Source: Moraxellaceae bacterium (lineage in GTDB: Bacteria > Pseudomonadota > Gammaproteobacteria > Pseudomonadales > Moraxellaceae). From it: a stretch of 64,000 nucleotides of DNA. Where the stretch lies: contig JAQZBP010000002.1 of NCBI GenBank assembly GCA_029237815.1, forward strand, positions 62,001 to 126,000. Direction: 5' to 3'. A program made the position numbers and the translations under genes. Below are positions 52,629-61,648 of the stretch, in pieces (position 1 is the first letter of the stretch; every line of letters begins with the position of its first letter). The notes beneath the pieces are model-generated. The model was given only the letters and a program-made list of their open reading frames with translations. It had not been told where the DNA came from and searched no databases.

Positions 52629-53322
52629 CACGTATGCTCCCTTGCCGCCGCGCACGGGCAAAGCGGACCAGGTCGCCGAGCTGTCGCAGCATGAGGCCGA
52701 ACAGGTCATGCCACGTGTAGGACGAATCGCGCCGCGAAGCCGCCACGGTGATGTCCACCTCGGCAAAGCGCGCCCCGAGAGTGTGCGGGAAATACACCTT
52801 CGCCGAGCCGTGACGGCCATCGTAGGCAACAATGTCGGAAAACAGCGACCGGGCGACGAGCAACATGGGCGTATTGATGTCCGTGACGACGATCCGGAAT
52901 ACGCGACGGATGATGCCGTTATAGAGCCGTGAGGCCGCATGGCGCAAAGGCGGCACGTCGCCGCGGCAGGTTCGGCGGCCATAAACGAGCCGACAACCCT
53001 CGCGATAGCGCATGAGAAAACGGTTGATATCCGGCAGGTTGCCCGCCATATCCGGGTCCATGGTTACCGCTATCTCGCCCCGCACCTCTGCCAGCGCCTG
53101 GATGCCCGCCCCCAACTGTCCGCGCCGGGAAGGTCGCAGCACGCGCAGGAATCCATGGCGGGCCTCCCAGTCCACCATCCCCGCGACATCGAGTAACCGC
53201 AGGTCGTCCACGAGCAGCAACTCCAGCGGCTCCGGTGCAGCCGGCACGAACGCCGCGACGGCTGCCACGAAGCGCTCGGTCTCGCCCGCCACGGGGCTGG
53301 TCGTCGTGATGATCGAAATCAC
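52621..53322 (-). CDS. GT2-family glycosyltransferase
   Basis: A 233-residue cytoplasmic GT-A glycosyltransferase. It starts MISIITTTSPVAGETER and has the nucleotide-sugar segment LELLLVDDLRLLD, then AVTMDPDMAG with the metal-binding D89-P-D91. The C-terminal part is short, lacking the membrane anchors of polyprenyl-type enzymes. The GTG start at 53322 overlaps the previous stop (GTGA); GGAAG lies six bases upstream. The donor and acceptor are unknown, though the neighbours suggest use of a Fuc4NAc-like sugar. Confidence 0.85.
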   Translation of the reverse strand: MISIITTTSPVAGETERFVAAVAAFVPAAPEPLELLLVDDLRLLDVAGMVDWEARHGFLRVLRPSRRGQLGAGIQALAEVRGEIAVTMDPDMAGNLPDINRFLMRYREGCRLVYGRRTCRGDVPPLRHAASRLYNGIIRRVFRIVVTDINTPMLLVARSLFSDIVAYDGRHGSAKVYFPHTLGARFAEVDITVAASRRDSSYTWHDLFGLMLRQLGDLVRFARARRQGSIRGD

Positions 53323-53957
53323 TGGCGCTTCCGAAGTGCGTCGTCGAGCTCGGAGTCGCCGGGATCGTGATAGGTGCCGAGCAGCCGGTCGGCCAGCACC
53401 GAGCTCACGCCCATGCAGGCCTGGCCGTCCGCGTAGTGATGCCAGCGATGGCAGCGTACCGCGCGACGGAACAGTGGCGATACCGGCTCGATGCCGGAGT
53501 GGGCGATCACGTGGTGCCATTCGTGCGTAACCAGCACCACGATGAAACCGATAACGAACGTCACGCCCAGCGACGGGCTGCCCGTCAGCCCGGACCCCAT
53601 CAGAAAGATCAGCGTGCACGCGAGGGCCACGCCCGGCGCACCAAAAATAAGGCCTTCGCTCTGGAAGGGATCCCGGTGGTGGCGAGCGTGCATGTCCGCG
53701 ACCGGGTTGCGCAGCCGCCAGCCCACCAGCGGCAGCGGACTGGAGTGCCAGACATACTTGTGGAACGGCCACTCCAGGAAGCCCCGGAACAGGAACATCG
53801 CGAGCACGATCGCACCGTCGATCCAACTCGCGCCGCCGGTCGCCTTCGAGAGCAGCGCCGCCACCAGTAGGAAGAGCGACAGCCGCGGACCCGAATGCTT
53901 CCACATAAACGCTGCCACCTCGCGATACGACCGCGGCATCGACAATGAATCAGCCAT
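53319..53957 (-). CDS. Fatty acid hydroxylase/sterol desaturase superfamily protein
   Basis: A 212-residue di-iron membrane hydroxylase. Histidines cluster as H66-x4-H71, H90-x2-H93-H94 (HARHH), H145-x2-H148-H149 (HEWHH) and H170-x2-H173-H174 (HRWHH), matching the eight-His pattern. Four hydrophobic segments flank them. Homologues 2-hydroxylate fatty acyl or ceramide chains, or act on carotenoids and sterols. Within a cluster of glycosyltransferases and exported proteins it may modify the lipid anchor or acyl chain of a surface glycolipid (inference). Confidence 0.88.
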   Translation of the reverse strand: MADSLSMPRSYREVAAFMWKHSGPRLSLFLLVAALLSKATGGASWIDGAIVLAMFLFRGFLEWPFHKYVWHSSPLPLVGWRLRNPVADMHARHHRDPFQSEGLIFGAPGVALACTLIFLMGSGLTGSPSLGVTFVIGFIVVLVTHEWHHVIAHSGIEPVSPLFRRAVRCHRWHHYADGQACMGVSSVLADRLLGTYHDPGDSELDDALRKRQ

Positions 53958-54008
53958 GTATGCCCCCCGGGTTCCCCTCGCGCCACCGGCACATGCCCGC
54001 CGTCCTCT

Positions 54009-55655
54009 TCATGGCACGGCAACGAGTGACGGAGACATCTGCTGCCCTGCGAACAGGTAGATGTGGCGACCCCTGACGTTCCAGTGATACGGATACGTCG
54101 CCATCGGAATCTGGTCGAGATAAAGCATCAGGCCCCTGTCCTGCCACGGCGCCTGGTAGGAGAAGCGGGCGAAAAACGGCGGATGGGCAAAGTAGCCGGC
54201 CGTCTGGCCGGCCCCCAGTATGGGCTCCAGCCTCCCGCGCCCGAAGAGCGCGAACACTACACGGACGTGCCGGGGAATACGCTCGGGCTCAAGGAAATAA
54301 AACACCACGAAATCACTGACTACCAACGTGTCGATGCCAGGGTTCTTCTCCAGCATGCGGGTCACCACCGCAGCGTACTCGCGATACGCGTCCAGCCGCT
54401 CCCGATCGAAGCGTCTAAAGTAGGTGCCGAGCGCAAGTGGCGCCTTGCGCACCGCCTCCGGCAGGCGACCGTGCTGGAAAGCATTGGTCCGCAAATGGTC
54501 GAACACGTAAAGGGAAAAAAACTGTGCGACCAGGCTGCTACCGGCGAGGACCAGAAGCGCGAACACGGCAGCAGCGCGCCCAGTGGTTCGGCGGACCGCC
54601 GCCTCGGCGCGATCAAGGAACACAGCGGCCCCCACTGCCAGCACCGGCATCACCGGCGAAAGGTACCGCGGCTCGAAGTTCGCCGCCTCAAGCAGCGCAG
54701 AAACCACGACAAAGACGACCATGAGCACAGTGCCGGCAGCATAGGCGGCAACCGGCCCCGCCCGGGATAGCCACAATCCGATGAGCGCCATCAGCAGCCA
54801 GGGCAGGAAGAACACCTTGAAAATGCGGGGGAACACTCCCCCATACCAGTCGCCTGCCGCAGCATAGACATTCATCATTTCGAAACGCCAGCTCGACCAG
54901 GCCATCAGGCCCGGCCCGGCCATCACCAGCAGCCCATAGAAGACACCAGGAGCAATCAGCACCATCAGGCTGCGCCAGTCGCGCTGCTGCAGGGTGACAA
55001 GCCCTACCGTTGCCACGAAGAAGATCCCCTCGACGCGAACCAGCGGCAACAATGCCACCAGAGTACAGGCGAGCATTTTGCGCCCGGAAAGATGCGCCCA
55101 CAGGGCCGCCGGGATAAGAAGGCCGAGCCATGCTTCCGCGAAGAAGCTCATCGACACAAAGACATAAAGCGGCATCAGCGCCAGCAGCCCCGCCCCGAGC
55201 AGGGCCAAATGCCGGCGAAGGCCAAGGCGCAGGCAGGAATGGTAGACGAAACCCACCGCCAGAACGGTGAGCGCGGCCTTGATGAAGCGGGCGAGCAGCA
55301 ACTGGTTACCGGCGATGGTGGTGACGATGGCATCCCCCAGCAGCGCTACCGGCAGGGTGAAGTTGAACCACCACGCATCTGGGTTGTGCCACGCAGCCCG
55401 CGCAAGAAAGAAGCGATATGCGTCGTCACCCCAGTAGATGTTGCCTTCGGCCACGAAGTCGATGAACCACCAGCTTTCCGGGCCGCGGGACAGGTAGCTC
55501 AGCAGGCAGTAGAACGCAAACAGCGCCAGCCCTGTGAACAGCAAGGAGGAGCGAGCGCTGCCAGGCACTTCAGGAGGGACGGAAGGGACAGGAGAGAGAG
55601 GGGATTCGGCAGTGCCCGCGCCTGATGGGGGCACTGCCTTTTTACGCCTTTTCAT
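54009..55655 (-). CDS. GT-C type multispanning glycosyltransferase-like protein
   Basis: A 548-residue membrane protein with about 10-12 hydrophobic helices between residues 38 and 370, and a soluble C-terminal region from about 380. The first periplasmic loop has a D77-D78 pair in YWGDDAYRFFLARAA, as in ArnT/PMT-type (GT-C) enzymes, which transfer sugars from lipid carriers. No clear family-specific motif appears beyond that, so it could also be a polymerase-like or DUF-type GT-C. It follows the secreted-protein array and precedes the hydroxylase by 51 bases. Confidence 0.75.
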   Translation of the reverse strand: MKRRKKAVPPSGAGTAESPLSPVPSVPPEVPGSARSSLLFTGLALFAFYCLLSYLSRGPESWWFIDFVAEGNIYWGDDAYRFFLARAAWHNPDAWWFNFTLPVALLGDAIVTTIAGNQLLLARFIKAALTVLAVGFVYHSCLRLGLRRHLALLGAGLLALMPLYVFVSMSFFAEAWLGLLIPAALWAHLSGRKMLACTLVALLPLVRVEGIFFVATVGLVTLQQRDWRSLMVLIAPGVFYGLLVMAGPGLMAWSSWRFEMMNVYAAAGDWYGGVFPRIFKVFFLPWLLMALIGLWLSRAGPVAAYAAGTVLMVVFVVVSALLEAANFEPRYLSPVMPVLAVGAAVFLDRAEAAVRRTTGRAAAVFALLVLAGSSLVAQFFSLYVFDHLRTNAFQHGRLPEAVRKAPLALGTYFRRFDRERLDAYREYAAVVTRMLEKNPGIDTLVVSDFVVFYFLEPERIPRHVRVVFALFGRGRLEPILGAGQTAGYFAHPPFFARFSYQAPWQDRGLMLYLDQIPMATYPYHWNVRGRHIYLFAGQQMSPSLVAVP

Positions 55656-55713
55656 AACAGACCGCAGCGTGCATCAATAGCGTCGGGAGCCTACTGGAAC
55701 GCCGTGTTGAATA

Positions 55714-57828
55714 CTACGGAACCTGAGGCTTCAGCGTGATCTGGGTACGCACGATGCCGGTGGGCATGATCAGCGTGCCGAGGTTCTTGCCACCGAACTC
55801 GAGTCGCCCCACCTGAAGCGGACTGCCCTGCACCGCCGGGCACGAGGCCACGCCAAAAGCGCAGGGCACGGTGGCCGACAGCCCCACCCTTATGTCCGTC
55901 GCAATGAGCAGCCGCAGCGTGCTGTCACTGTCACCCTGCAGGTCGACCTTGCCGTTGAGGAACTCCAGCGAACCTCTGATATCGGCGAAGCGGAAATCCA
56001 CACCCAACTTGCTCAGGTCAGGCTCGGCGATCGAAAAGAAGGACCCGTCGTCATCGGTGTGATTGCCGGTGGCCGGAATGGGGCGAGAGAAGTTGGCAAA
56101 GTTTGTGTTGGCGATGTTGAGGTAGCCGTTGAAGCCTAGCGCCGCATTCACCCCCGTGCTCGACGGGAAAAGGTTCAGGACGAAGCGGTCCGACTCCAGG
56201 TTGAAGTCGACATACCCGATCTGCTGCTGCACGGACGTCATCGTCGATAGCCCGCCGCCCGCGAGCATGCCGCGAAGCTCGTAGCGCATCTGGCTGGTAT
56301 CGAAACGGATGCCGCCGGTGGTGAGACCTAACGTGCCGTTACGCACCGCCATCAGCACGTCGGCGCCGCCGAGGCCGATGGCCTGGTTCACGCTGGGGTC
56401 GGTATCGCCGATCATGAAGTTGGTGCCGTACGTCCAGCGATCCGCCGTAGAGGTTGTCAGCGTCTGCGTGGTCAGCGCGAGGTCGAGGCGCAATCTGTCG
56501 CTGGTGGCGGCTGGTGTGACGATGATGTCGGCGTCGAGGTCGGCGAAGGTGTAGATCAGCGCCCAGTTGAAGCGCTGTGCCGCCTTGTTGGCGGTCACTG
56601 TGCGGTCAATGATGTCCACGGTGGAGGAGTAGGAGGCCAGGGTCATGTCGCGGACGCTCAACCCGAGCGCGCGACCATCTGCGGCTTGGCGCACCTGGAT
56701 GGGCTGCACCGGAAAGGCCGCGCCGACCGGGCCGGCGCCGGTACCTGAGCAGGCACCATTGGCAGTGGTAGTGATGGATCCGAGACCCCAGCAGAGACCG
56801 GCGGTTCCCTGCCCCACGTCGAGCTGGTCAAGACGCACCAGCGGAATGTTGAATGCATAGGTATTGCCGGTGATCTTGGTCCAGTTGCCGAACTCAATCA
56901 GCAGCACGGGACTGCTGCCGCCCTCACCCACCATCCAGACGAAATCGTTGACGTAGTCGAAGGCCACCGAACCCTTGACGCCCTTGCCGCCGTCGATGCG
57001 GTTACCGCTGCCGAGGCGGAAAACGAAGTTGGTCCAGCTTCCGCGCCAGCCCCAGTACAACAGCGAACGATCGCTGGCGTCGATCGCGAATGGGGACGTG
57101 TTGCTGGCATCGAAGCGGAAATCGATCGACAGCGCGAACTTGACATTGGCCCCGGTATTGCTCTGCGCCAGGATTCCGTTGCTGTCGGCACCAATGCGCC
57201 CGTTCTGCATGTCGAAATAGAAAGTGTAATCGCCCATGCTGAGCTGGCTGCTGCCCTGCTGCCAGTAAAAGCGGCCCGGATCAGCGGCACCAATGACGGC
57301 GGGAGCCCACAGGGCCGGATTCACACCGCCGACATTGATCGTGGTCTTGCCGCTCCACGCCGCGCTGGTCGAGTCCAGGAGGCCGCGCGAATTGCTGATG
57401 CTGAAAGTGGCCGGCGCATCGATCACGTAGCGACCGAAGCTGCCGCTGACATTGGTCAGCCCGATGGAGCCGATGTCGAGACGCGAGCGGGCCATGTCGG
57501 CCTGGAGGCGCATCTGTGGAACACCGGCCAAAGCGCCAATATCCAGATCCACGTTTAGCAGGGGACGGGTGGTGTCGATGCGTCGCAGGTTGACGGTAGT
57601 CAGTTCGAGCGCCATCTGGCTGGGGGTACCACGACCGGAAGTGATCCAGCTGACACTGGAAGCCGCGATGCCCGCAGCAGGGTCGGTGACATATATCGAC
57701 TGGCCGTCCATGCCATTGATTTCGGAAAGCTCCTGGTCGCCTATGGCATCCAGCGCGAACGCGGGATTCCCGAAGGCGCTCGCTAGGGCCACCGTCAGGA
57801 TCAGTGCCGTCACTCTTGTGATTTGCAT
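55714..57828 (-). CDS. Exported DUF6160-like beta-rich protein 4
   Basis: A 704-residue secreted protein. A signal peptide (VTALILTVALASAFGNPAFA) precedes ALDAIGDQELSEINGMDGQS, the D/E-L/A-S-x-[IV]-x-x-[MQ]-[DGS]-G motif typical of DUF6160-like proteins. The rest is beta-strand-rich, with repeated short aromatic and Asn/Ser-rich segments (NFANFSR, DGSFFSIA, GFNGYLNIANTNF). It probably sits on or beyond the outer membrane. ATG at 57828 fits the ribosome spacing; 57834 is also possible. It ends the four-gene array and lies 58 bases before the GT-C gene. Confidence 0.78.
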   Translation of the reverse strand: MQITRVTALILTVALASAFGNPAFALDAIGDQELSEINGMDGQSIYVTDPAAGIAASSVSWITSGRGTPSQMALELTTVNLRRIDTTRPLLNVDLDIGALAGVPQMRLQADMARSRLDIGSIGLTNVSGSFGRYVIDAPATFSISNSRGLLDSTSAAWSGKTTINVGGVNPALWAPAVIGAADPGRFYWQQGSSQLSMGDYTFYFDMQNGRIGADSNGILAQSNTGANVKFALSIDFRFDASNTSPFAIDASDRSLLYWGWRGSWTNFVFRLGSGNRIDGGKGVKGSVAFDYVNDFVWMVGEGGSSPVLLIEFGNWTKITGNTYAFNIPLVRLDQLDVGQGTAGLCWGLGSITTTANGACSGTGAGPVGAAFPVQPIQVRQAADGRALGLSVRDMTLASYSSTVDIIDRTVTANKAAQRFNWALIYTFADLDADIIVTPAATSDRLRLDLALTTQTLTTSTADRWTYGTNFMIGDTDPSVNQAIGLGGADVLMAVRNGTLGLTTGGIRFDTSQMRYELRGMLAGGGLSTMTSVQQQIGYVDFNLESDRFVLNLFPSSTGVNAALGFNGYLNIANTNFANFSRPIPATGNHTDDDGSFFSIAEPDLSKLGVDFRFADIRGSLEFLNGKVDLQGDSDSTLRLLIATDIRVGLSATVPCAFGVASCPAVQGSPLQVGRLEFGGKNLGTLIMPTGIVRTQITLKPQVP

Positions 57829-57858
57829 ATACATTTCCCGCAAAGCCGACCGTCTTCT

Positions 57859-59154
57859 TCAACAGAAGACGGGCGTGCCCCAGCAGTTGTCATAGACGTT
57901 GCGACCGCCGCCTACAGGGAGCTGAACGACGTTACCCTCACGCGCGGCGCCGGACATGATGTTACTGACGAAAACGGTGGTCGGTTGCGACACCGAGAGC
58001 GAGAAGGCATTCGGCAGATACATGCTCCAGCCCTTCTGCATCGCAACCACATAACCTGGATACTGCACGCCCGCTTCCTTCTGGAACGACAAGCCGAAGA
58101 GCGGCGAGTTGATGTCCGCCTGGTGCAGGTTCTGCACGTTGTAGGGCATCTGGTAGGTGTTCAGGTTGGCAGTTGTCGTGCCGAGGCCCGTGGCCAGCTG
58201 GGCCTTGATCTTGTTGGACACGTTGCCTGCCAGGATGGGCAGGATGAAGTTGATCAGACCCGCACTCAGCGACGAGTTACTGCGGGTGATGGACAGGCTG
58301 TTGGAGATCTGGTCGACGGCGTCAGCCAGAAAAATGTTCTGGATCATCGCCTGGTTTTGGCGGCGGCCGTTCAGGACCACCGGCAGGTTGGAGCGCAACA
58401 CGCCGTCATAGCTCACCGCCAGGTCACGGAACTGGGCGCACAGGCTCAGGAAGCAGGCCTGGTCGTTGTTGAGGCCAAGCGCGCGGTCAGGCTCGTTGAG
58501 GCCGAAGGTGTTCACGCCATTGTTCCACGCAGTGCCCGCATTCGGGCAGGGACCGGTGGAGGGGCCGCAGGTCACGGCCACGTCCAGAGGATTGCGACCC
58601 TTGCCCTGCTCCTGCATTTCGATGCTGGCCGTGGCGGACAGGTAACCGCTGAACATTTCGAAGTTACCGATACTCATCGGGCCGGACACGTTCTCGGCGC
58701 CGAGGCGGATGCCGACCACCTCACGAGTGGCGCGGCTGCCATCGTTTTTCACCGCGACCTGGATGTACGGACGCAGCATAGTGAAGGGCTTGAGCTGGGT
58801 GCCGGTCCCTAAAGTAGAGTCCACACAGACATTGGAGGCGTTGGCGATACAGCCGAGCGCCACATTCAGTGCGATGATGTCGGCATTGTTGGTCGTGCCA
58901 TTGAACGTTTCGCCGAGCCGGAGCTCCTTGATGTTGGCATTCAACTCCAGCGTCGCGTCGAAGCCCATGCGGTAAAAATTGTAGCTACCGACAGTCTGCT
59001 TGGATGCCACGAACAATGCCTGCCCGGCCACGTTGGACATTTCGGCATCCTGCATCGATGCCATTTCTGCCGACAGAATGCTGGGCAGGCAGAGGAAGGC
59101 CAGGCACAGCCACCACTTGCGTCCGCCACGATTGTTCTTGTAGTTGTCGATCAT
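57859..59154 (-). CDS. Exported DUF6160-like protein 3
   Basis: A 431-residue secreted protein. After a basic N-terminus comes a hydrophobic signal (WLCLAFLCLPSILSAEM). The mature start ASMQDAEMSNVAGQALFVAS matches the array motif in degenerate form (DAEMSNVAGQAL). The body is strand-rich with many Asn, Thr and Gly, and includes GTPVFC at the C-terminus. Cysteines appear in pairs (CIANASNVCVD, CPNAG, CWGTPVFC), so disulfides are likely. It lies 30 bases upstream of protein 4 in the same operon. Confidence 0.75.
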   Translation of the reverse strand: MIDNYKNNRGGRKWWLCLAFLCLPSILSAEMASMQDAEMSNVAGQALFVASKQTVGSYNFYRMGFDATLELNANIKELRLGETFNGTTNNADIIALNVALGCIANASNVCVDSTLGTGTQLKPFTMLRPYIQVAVKNDGSRATREVVGIRLGAENVSGPMSIGNFEMFSGYLSATASIEMQEQGKGRNPLDVAVTCGPSTGPCPNAGTAWNNGVNTFGLNEPDRALGLNNDQACFLSLCAQFRDLAVSYDGVLRSNLPVVLNGRRQNQAMIQNIFLADAVDQISNSLSITRSNSSLSAGLINFILPILAGNVSNKIKAQLATGLGTTTANLNTYQMPYNVQNLHQADINSPLFGLSFQKEAGVQYPGYVVAMQKGWSMYLPNAFSLSVSQPTTVFVSNIMSGAAREGNVVQLPVGGGRNVYDNCWGTPVFC

Positions 59155-59230
59155 CGCTGCCTTACCACTCTTGGTCGGGGCCGGGCCCCGTTCAATTTGT
59201 CCACCGGGTCGCCGCAGCGCGGCGCCCCTG

Positions 59231-59926
59231 TCAGAAGCCGTAGATCAGTGCCTTGCCCGTGAACTTGATCGCGGAAAAGTTGGCGTTGTTGTTGTCGGCG
59301 ATCTTGGCCGACAGGAAGGATCCCGTTGCGGCGTCGTTCAGATAGCCGGTAGCGCCGTACTCCATGGACATGCGGCCAATGGTGAGACCGAAGGCCACGC
59401 TGTCGTAACCCGTGCTCACGCCGCCGACCGGGTTGTAGCTCGGCGTGGCGCCCGCGGGGTAGAACAGGGTCAGCGCCGGCAGGCTATCGATGGTGGCAGC
59501 GAGACACGACCCGCCAGGCAACAGGCAGGTGCCATTCTCGCGCTGGAATCGGGTGGCATCGAAATAGGTGGTCGAGGAGCCAATGGTGCCCATCGTGGTG
59601 GTCACGCCGATGTTCAGGGTCGGAATGCTCAGGCTCATGTACGAGTTCTTGAACACGGTCCATTCGCCACCGCCTGCGGTACGCGCGGCGATCTGCCAGG
59701 AGAAGCGGCAGCGATCGCCAGTGGTCGCCGTGACGGCCCCCGTGCCCGAGCAGCCGCCCAGGGAAGCCAACGGATTACCGCTCGCATCTGTGTTGACACC
59801 GTACTCGAGACCAAGGGCAATGCCATCCTGGGCGGTGACTGCCGAGAGACTCTCGTCGGGGAGCGCCTCGAATGCAGTGGCCGGGAGGGAGAGCCCGAGC
59901 AGGGCGATTACGAGCCAGTGCTTCAT
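59231..59926 (-). CDS. Exported DUF6160-like protein 2
   Basis: A 231-residue secreted protein. The signal peptide (MKHWLVIALLGLSLPATA) is followed by FEALPDESLSAVTAQDGIAL, the cleanest copy of the DUF6160 mature-start motif in the array. The body is Ala/Gly/Thr-rich with two Cys pairs (GGCSGTGAV with GDRCRFS; GTCLLPGGSCL), again suggesting disulfides. The C-terminus ends FTGKALIYGF, with a terminal aromatic as in outer-membrane-targeted proteins, although no barrel can be claimed. The ATG is one base after the stop of protein 1. Confidence 0.78.
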   Translation of the reverse strand: MKHWLVIALLGLSLPATAFEALPDESLSAVTAQDGIALGLEYGVNTDASGNPLASLGGCSGTGAVTATTGDRCRFSWQIAARTAGGGEWTVFKNSYMSLSIPTLNIGVTTTMGTIGSSTTYFDATRFQRENGTCLLPGGSCLAATIDSLPALTLFYPAGATPSYNPVGGVSTGYDSVAFGLTIGRMSMEYGATGYLNDAATGSFLSAKIADNNNANFSAIKFTGKALIYGF

Positions 59927-59927
59927 G

Positions 59928-61301
59928 TCAGGTCCCTGCCCCGAGGCTGGTCAGCTTCATTGACTGGATCATCAATCCCTCGATGCGGGCGCGACCAATG
60001 GTGGACGCCACGCCCGGGCTGACTGCCGCCGCGGCCGCGTTGCGGAAGTAGATGCCATTGGTAGAGTCGGTCGACCCTTCGGTCGGCGCGTTGCCGGTGG
60101 TCGTGCCCCAGCGCACATACCCATGCGTTTCCGCATTAGGCGACGCAATCACGTTATCGGTCGTGATGAAGGCGCCGATCGACCCGGCCTTTCCGCCACT
60201 GAACGTGGTGGTAGTACAGGTGTTGGTCGCGCAATAAAACGAGTTGTAGACCGCGGCAATATTGGGAATCGGGGTCAGCTCAATGATGAAGTTGCCGTTC
60301 AGGGCAGCGGCACTGCGAAACACAAGGGTCTGGTAGTTGAGCTGGCCGAGTGGCAGGAACGCGTCGACATTCTTGAAATACAGGCCTTCCACGTCGTCAA
60401 AGTCAGGAACCACGTTGCGTGCTTCGGTGGCCACCGACGCCTTCTGAGCCAGGGAGAAGCGGAAGTTGCCGGACAGGCGGCTCTGGTACACCACCGATAG
60501 TGACTGCTCGGAGGCGACGTTGGTCGGCGTTTGCAGGATCTGTAGCTTGGATGACCTGCCATCGGTCGTGGAGTTCTTGCCGAGAATGATCGACTGGCTC
60601 TGCAGGTAACCCATTTCCGCCAATGCTGCACCGGTGGCGCCGACGTCAAGCTGCCCCCAGAAGGACCAGCGCCAAGCATCACCTTTGCTCGGCCCGATGA
60701 ATTCATAAACGGTTGGCGACGCTGCGGTCACGACACTACATGCGTTTAGCAACAGGGATCCCTGGCAGGTTCCCTGGTAGTCATAGCCCGCATTCTGGAA
60801 CACGCGGATCACATAAGGATTGTAAACCGACGCGAAGTCCTTGATGCCCGGCGCCGCTGCGCTGCCGAGAGGACAGCCCAGACCATCCGTCCCCGGAGTA
60901 CACACGACACCTGCCGTTTGCGCGGTAAACCAGTCACTGCCGGACGCAGTGCTGCCGTTGGTGAAGGAAAGGCCGTAGTACCGCAGGTCACCGCGGCGCC
61001 AGCCACTATCATAGGCATCGTTGGTAGCCGCCGTATTGACGACGGTAGACCCTGTCATTTCGATGTAACTGGTGGGCGCCATGCGGAAGGAGAAATTGTC
61101 GAACGCAAGCGCGACGCCTTCACCCGTGACACTGCCGAGCGATTCATCGGTGAGTTCCTGCAACGCAGTTGCGCTCGCCGCCACCGGAGTGAACGAGAGC
61201 ATGCCGACTGCGAATACGAACGAACGTGAAACTCGCGCCACTGAAAGCGCGTCACGAACTGGGATGAAATAGTCGTGCTGCAAAGTCTTGAATGACTTCA
61301 T
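59928..61301 (-). CDS. Exported DUF6160-like protein 1
   Basis: A 457-residue secreted protein heading the array. A long N-region (about 26 residues) precedes a hydrophobic signal (FVFAVGMLSFTPVAASATA), and the mature start is ALQELTDESLGSVTGEGVAL. The body is strand-rich, with repeated SxxxY/F patterns and several Cys pairs (GVVCTPGTDGLGCPLG, TCQGSLLLNACSV, FYCATNTCTTT). It is probably a surface or fimbria-like subunit, but no chaperone-usher genes lie nearby. It overlaps the next gene by spacing of one base, so both are co-translated. Confidence 0.78.
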   Translation of the reverse strand: MKSFKTLQHDYFIPVRDALSVARVSRSFVFAVGMLSFTPVAASATALQELTDESLGSVTGEGVALAFDNFSFRMAPTSYIEMTGSTVVNTAATNDAYDSGWRRGDLRYYGLSFTNGSTASGSDWFTAQTAGVVCTPGTDGLGCPLGSAAAPGIKDFASVYNPYVIRVFQNAGYDYQGTCQGSLLLNACSVVTAASPTVYEFIGPSKGDAWRWSFWGQLDVGATGAALAEMGYLQSQSIILGKNSTTDGRSSKLQILQTPTNVASEQSLSVVYQSRLSGNFRFSLAQKASVATEARNVVPDFDDVEGLYFKNVDAFLPLGQLNYQTLVFRSAAALNGNFIIELTPIPNIAAVYNSFYCATNTCTTTTFSGGKAGSIGAFITTDNVIASPNAETHGYVRWGTTTGNAPTEGSTDSTNGIYFRNAAAAAVSPGVASTIGRARIEGLMIQSMKLTSLGAGT

Positions 61302-61648
61302 ATCGTATGCGCTCCACAGGGCTTCTTGTTTTTTTCCCTTGGCGGCCGAATTTGGAATGTCGTGGTGCTTGCAATCAACAGCCTGTCACAACACGACAGA
61401 CACTGTTGGGGCGCGCCACCCACTTCTTTTTTTGCGTTATAGGCCCCGCTCGGGGGCAACTCAAGACATATCTATGACCAACCGGTCACCGGCCAAGTGC
61501 TTACAAAACAGCTACATGCGTACGATGACTAATGCGTCGCGATCTACACGCTCCGCCTTGAGATGAAGCGCCACCACAGTACCTGATTGCAGACGTCAGT
61601 ACGCGGGCGAGTAGCTCTGAACATGGCTGGAGTTAGCCATGTCAGCCC
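61302..61648. promoter_or_regulatory. Intergenic region upstream of the secreted-protein operon
   Basis: No gene is seen in these 347 bases. The region is AT-richer than average near 61320-61345 and 61420-61450. It holds nested inverted repeats at 61376-61408 and a GC hairpin GCCCC-GCTC-GGGGC near 61444-61457. Short frames here lack ribosome sites and coding character. It should contain the promoter for the minus-strand array; the prpF gene ends at its right edge. Confidence 0.6.
61376..61408 (-). repeat. Nested inverted repeat upstream of the secreted-protein array
   Basis: Outer arms CAACAG / CTGTTG (61376-61381, 61403-61408) and inner arms CTGTC / GACAG (61383-61387, 61395-61399). They lie about 80 bases before the array's first start codon. 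It may be an operator for an unknown regulator or a transcript hairpin. Confidence 0.4.

Noticed and set aside
61302-61566. Short plus-strand frames before prpF
   Set aside because: No ribosome site or coding pattern; region looks regulatory.
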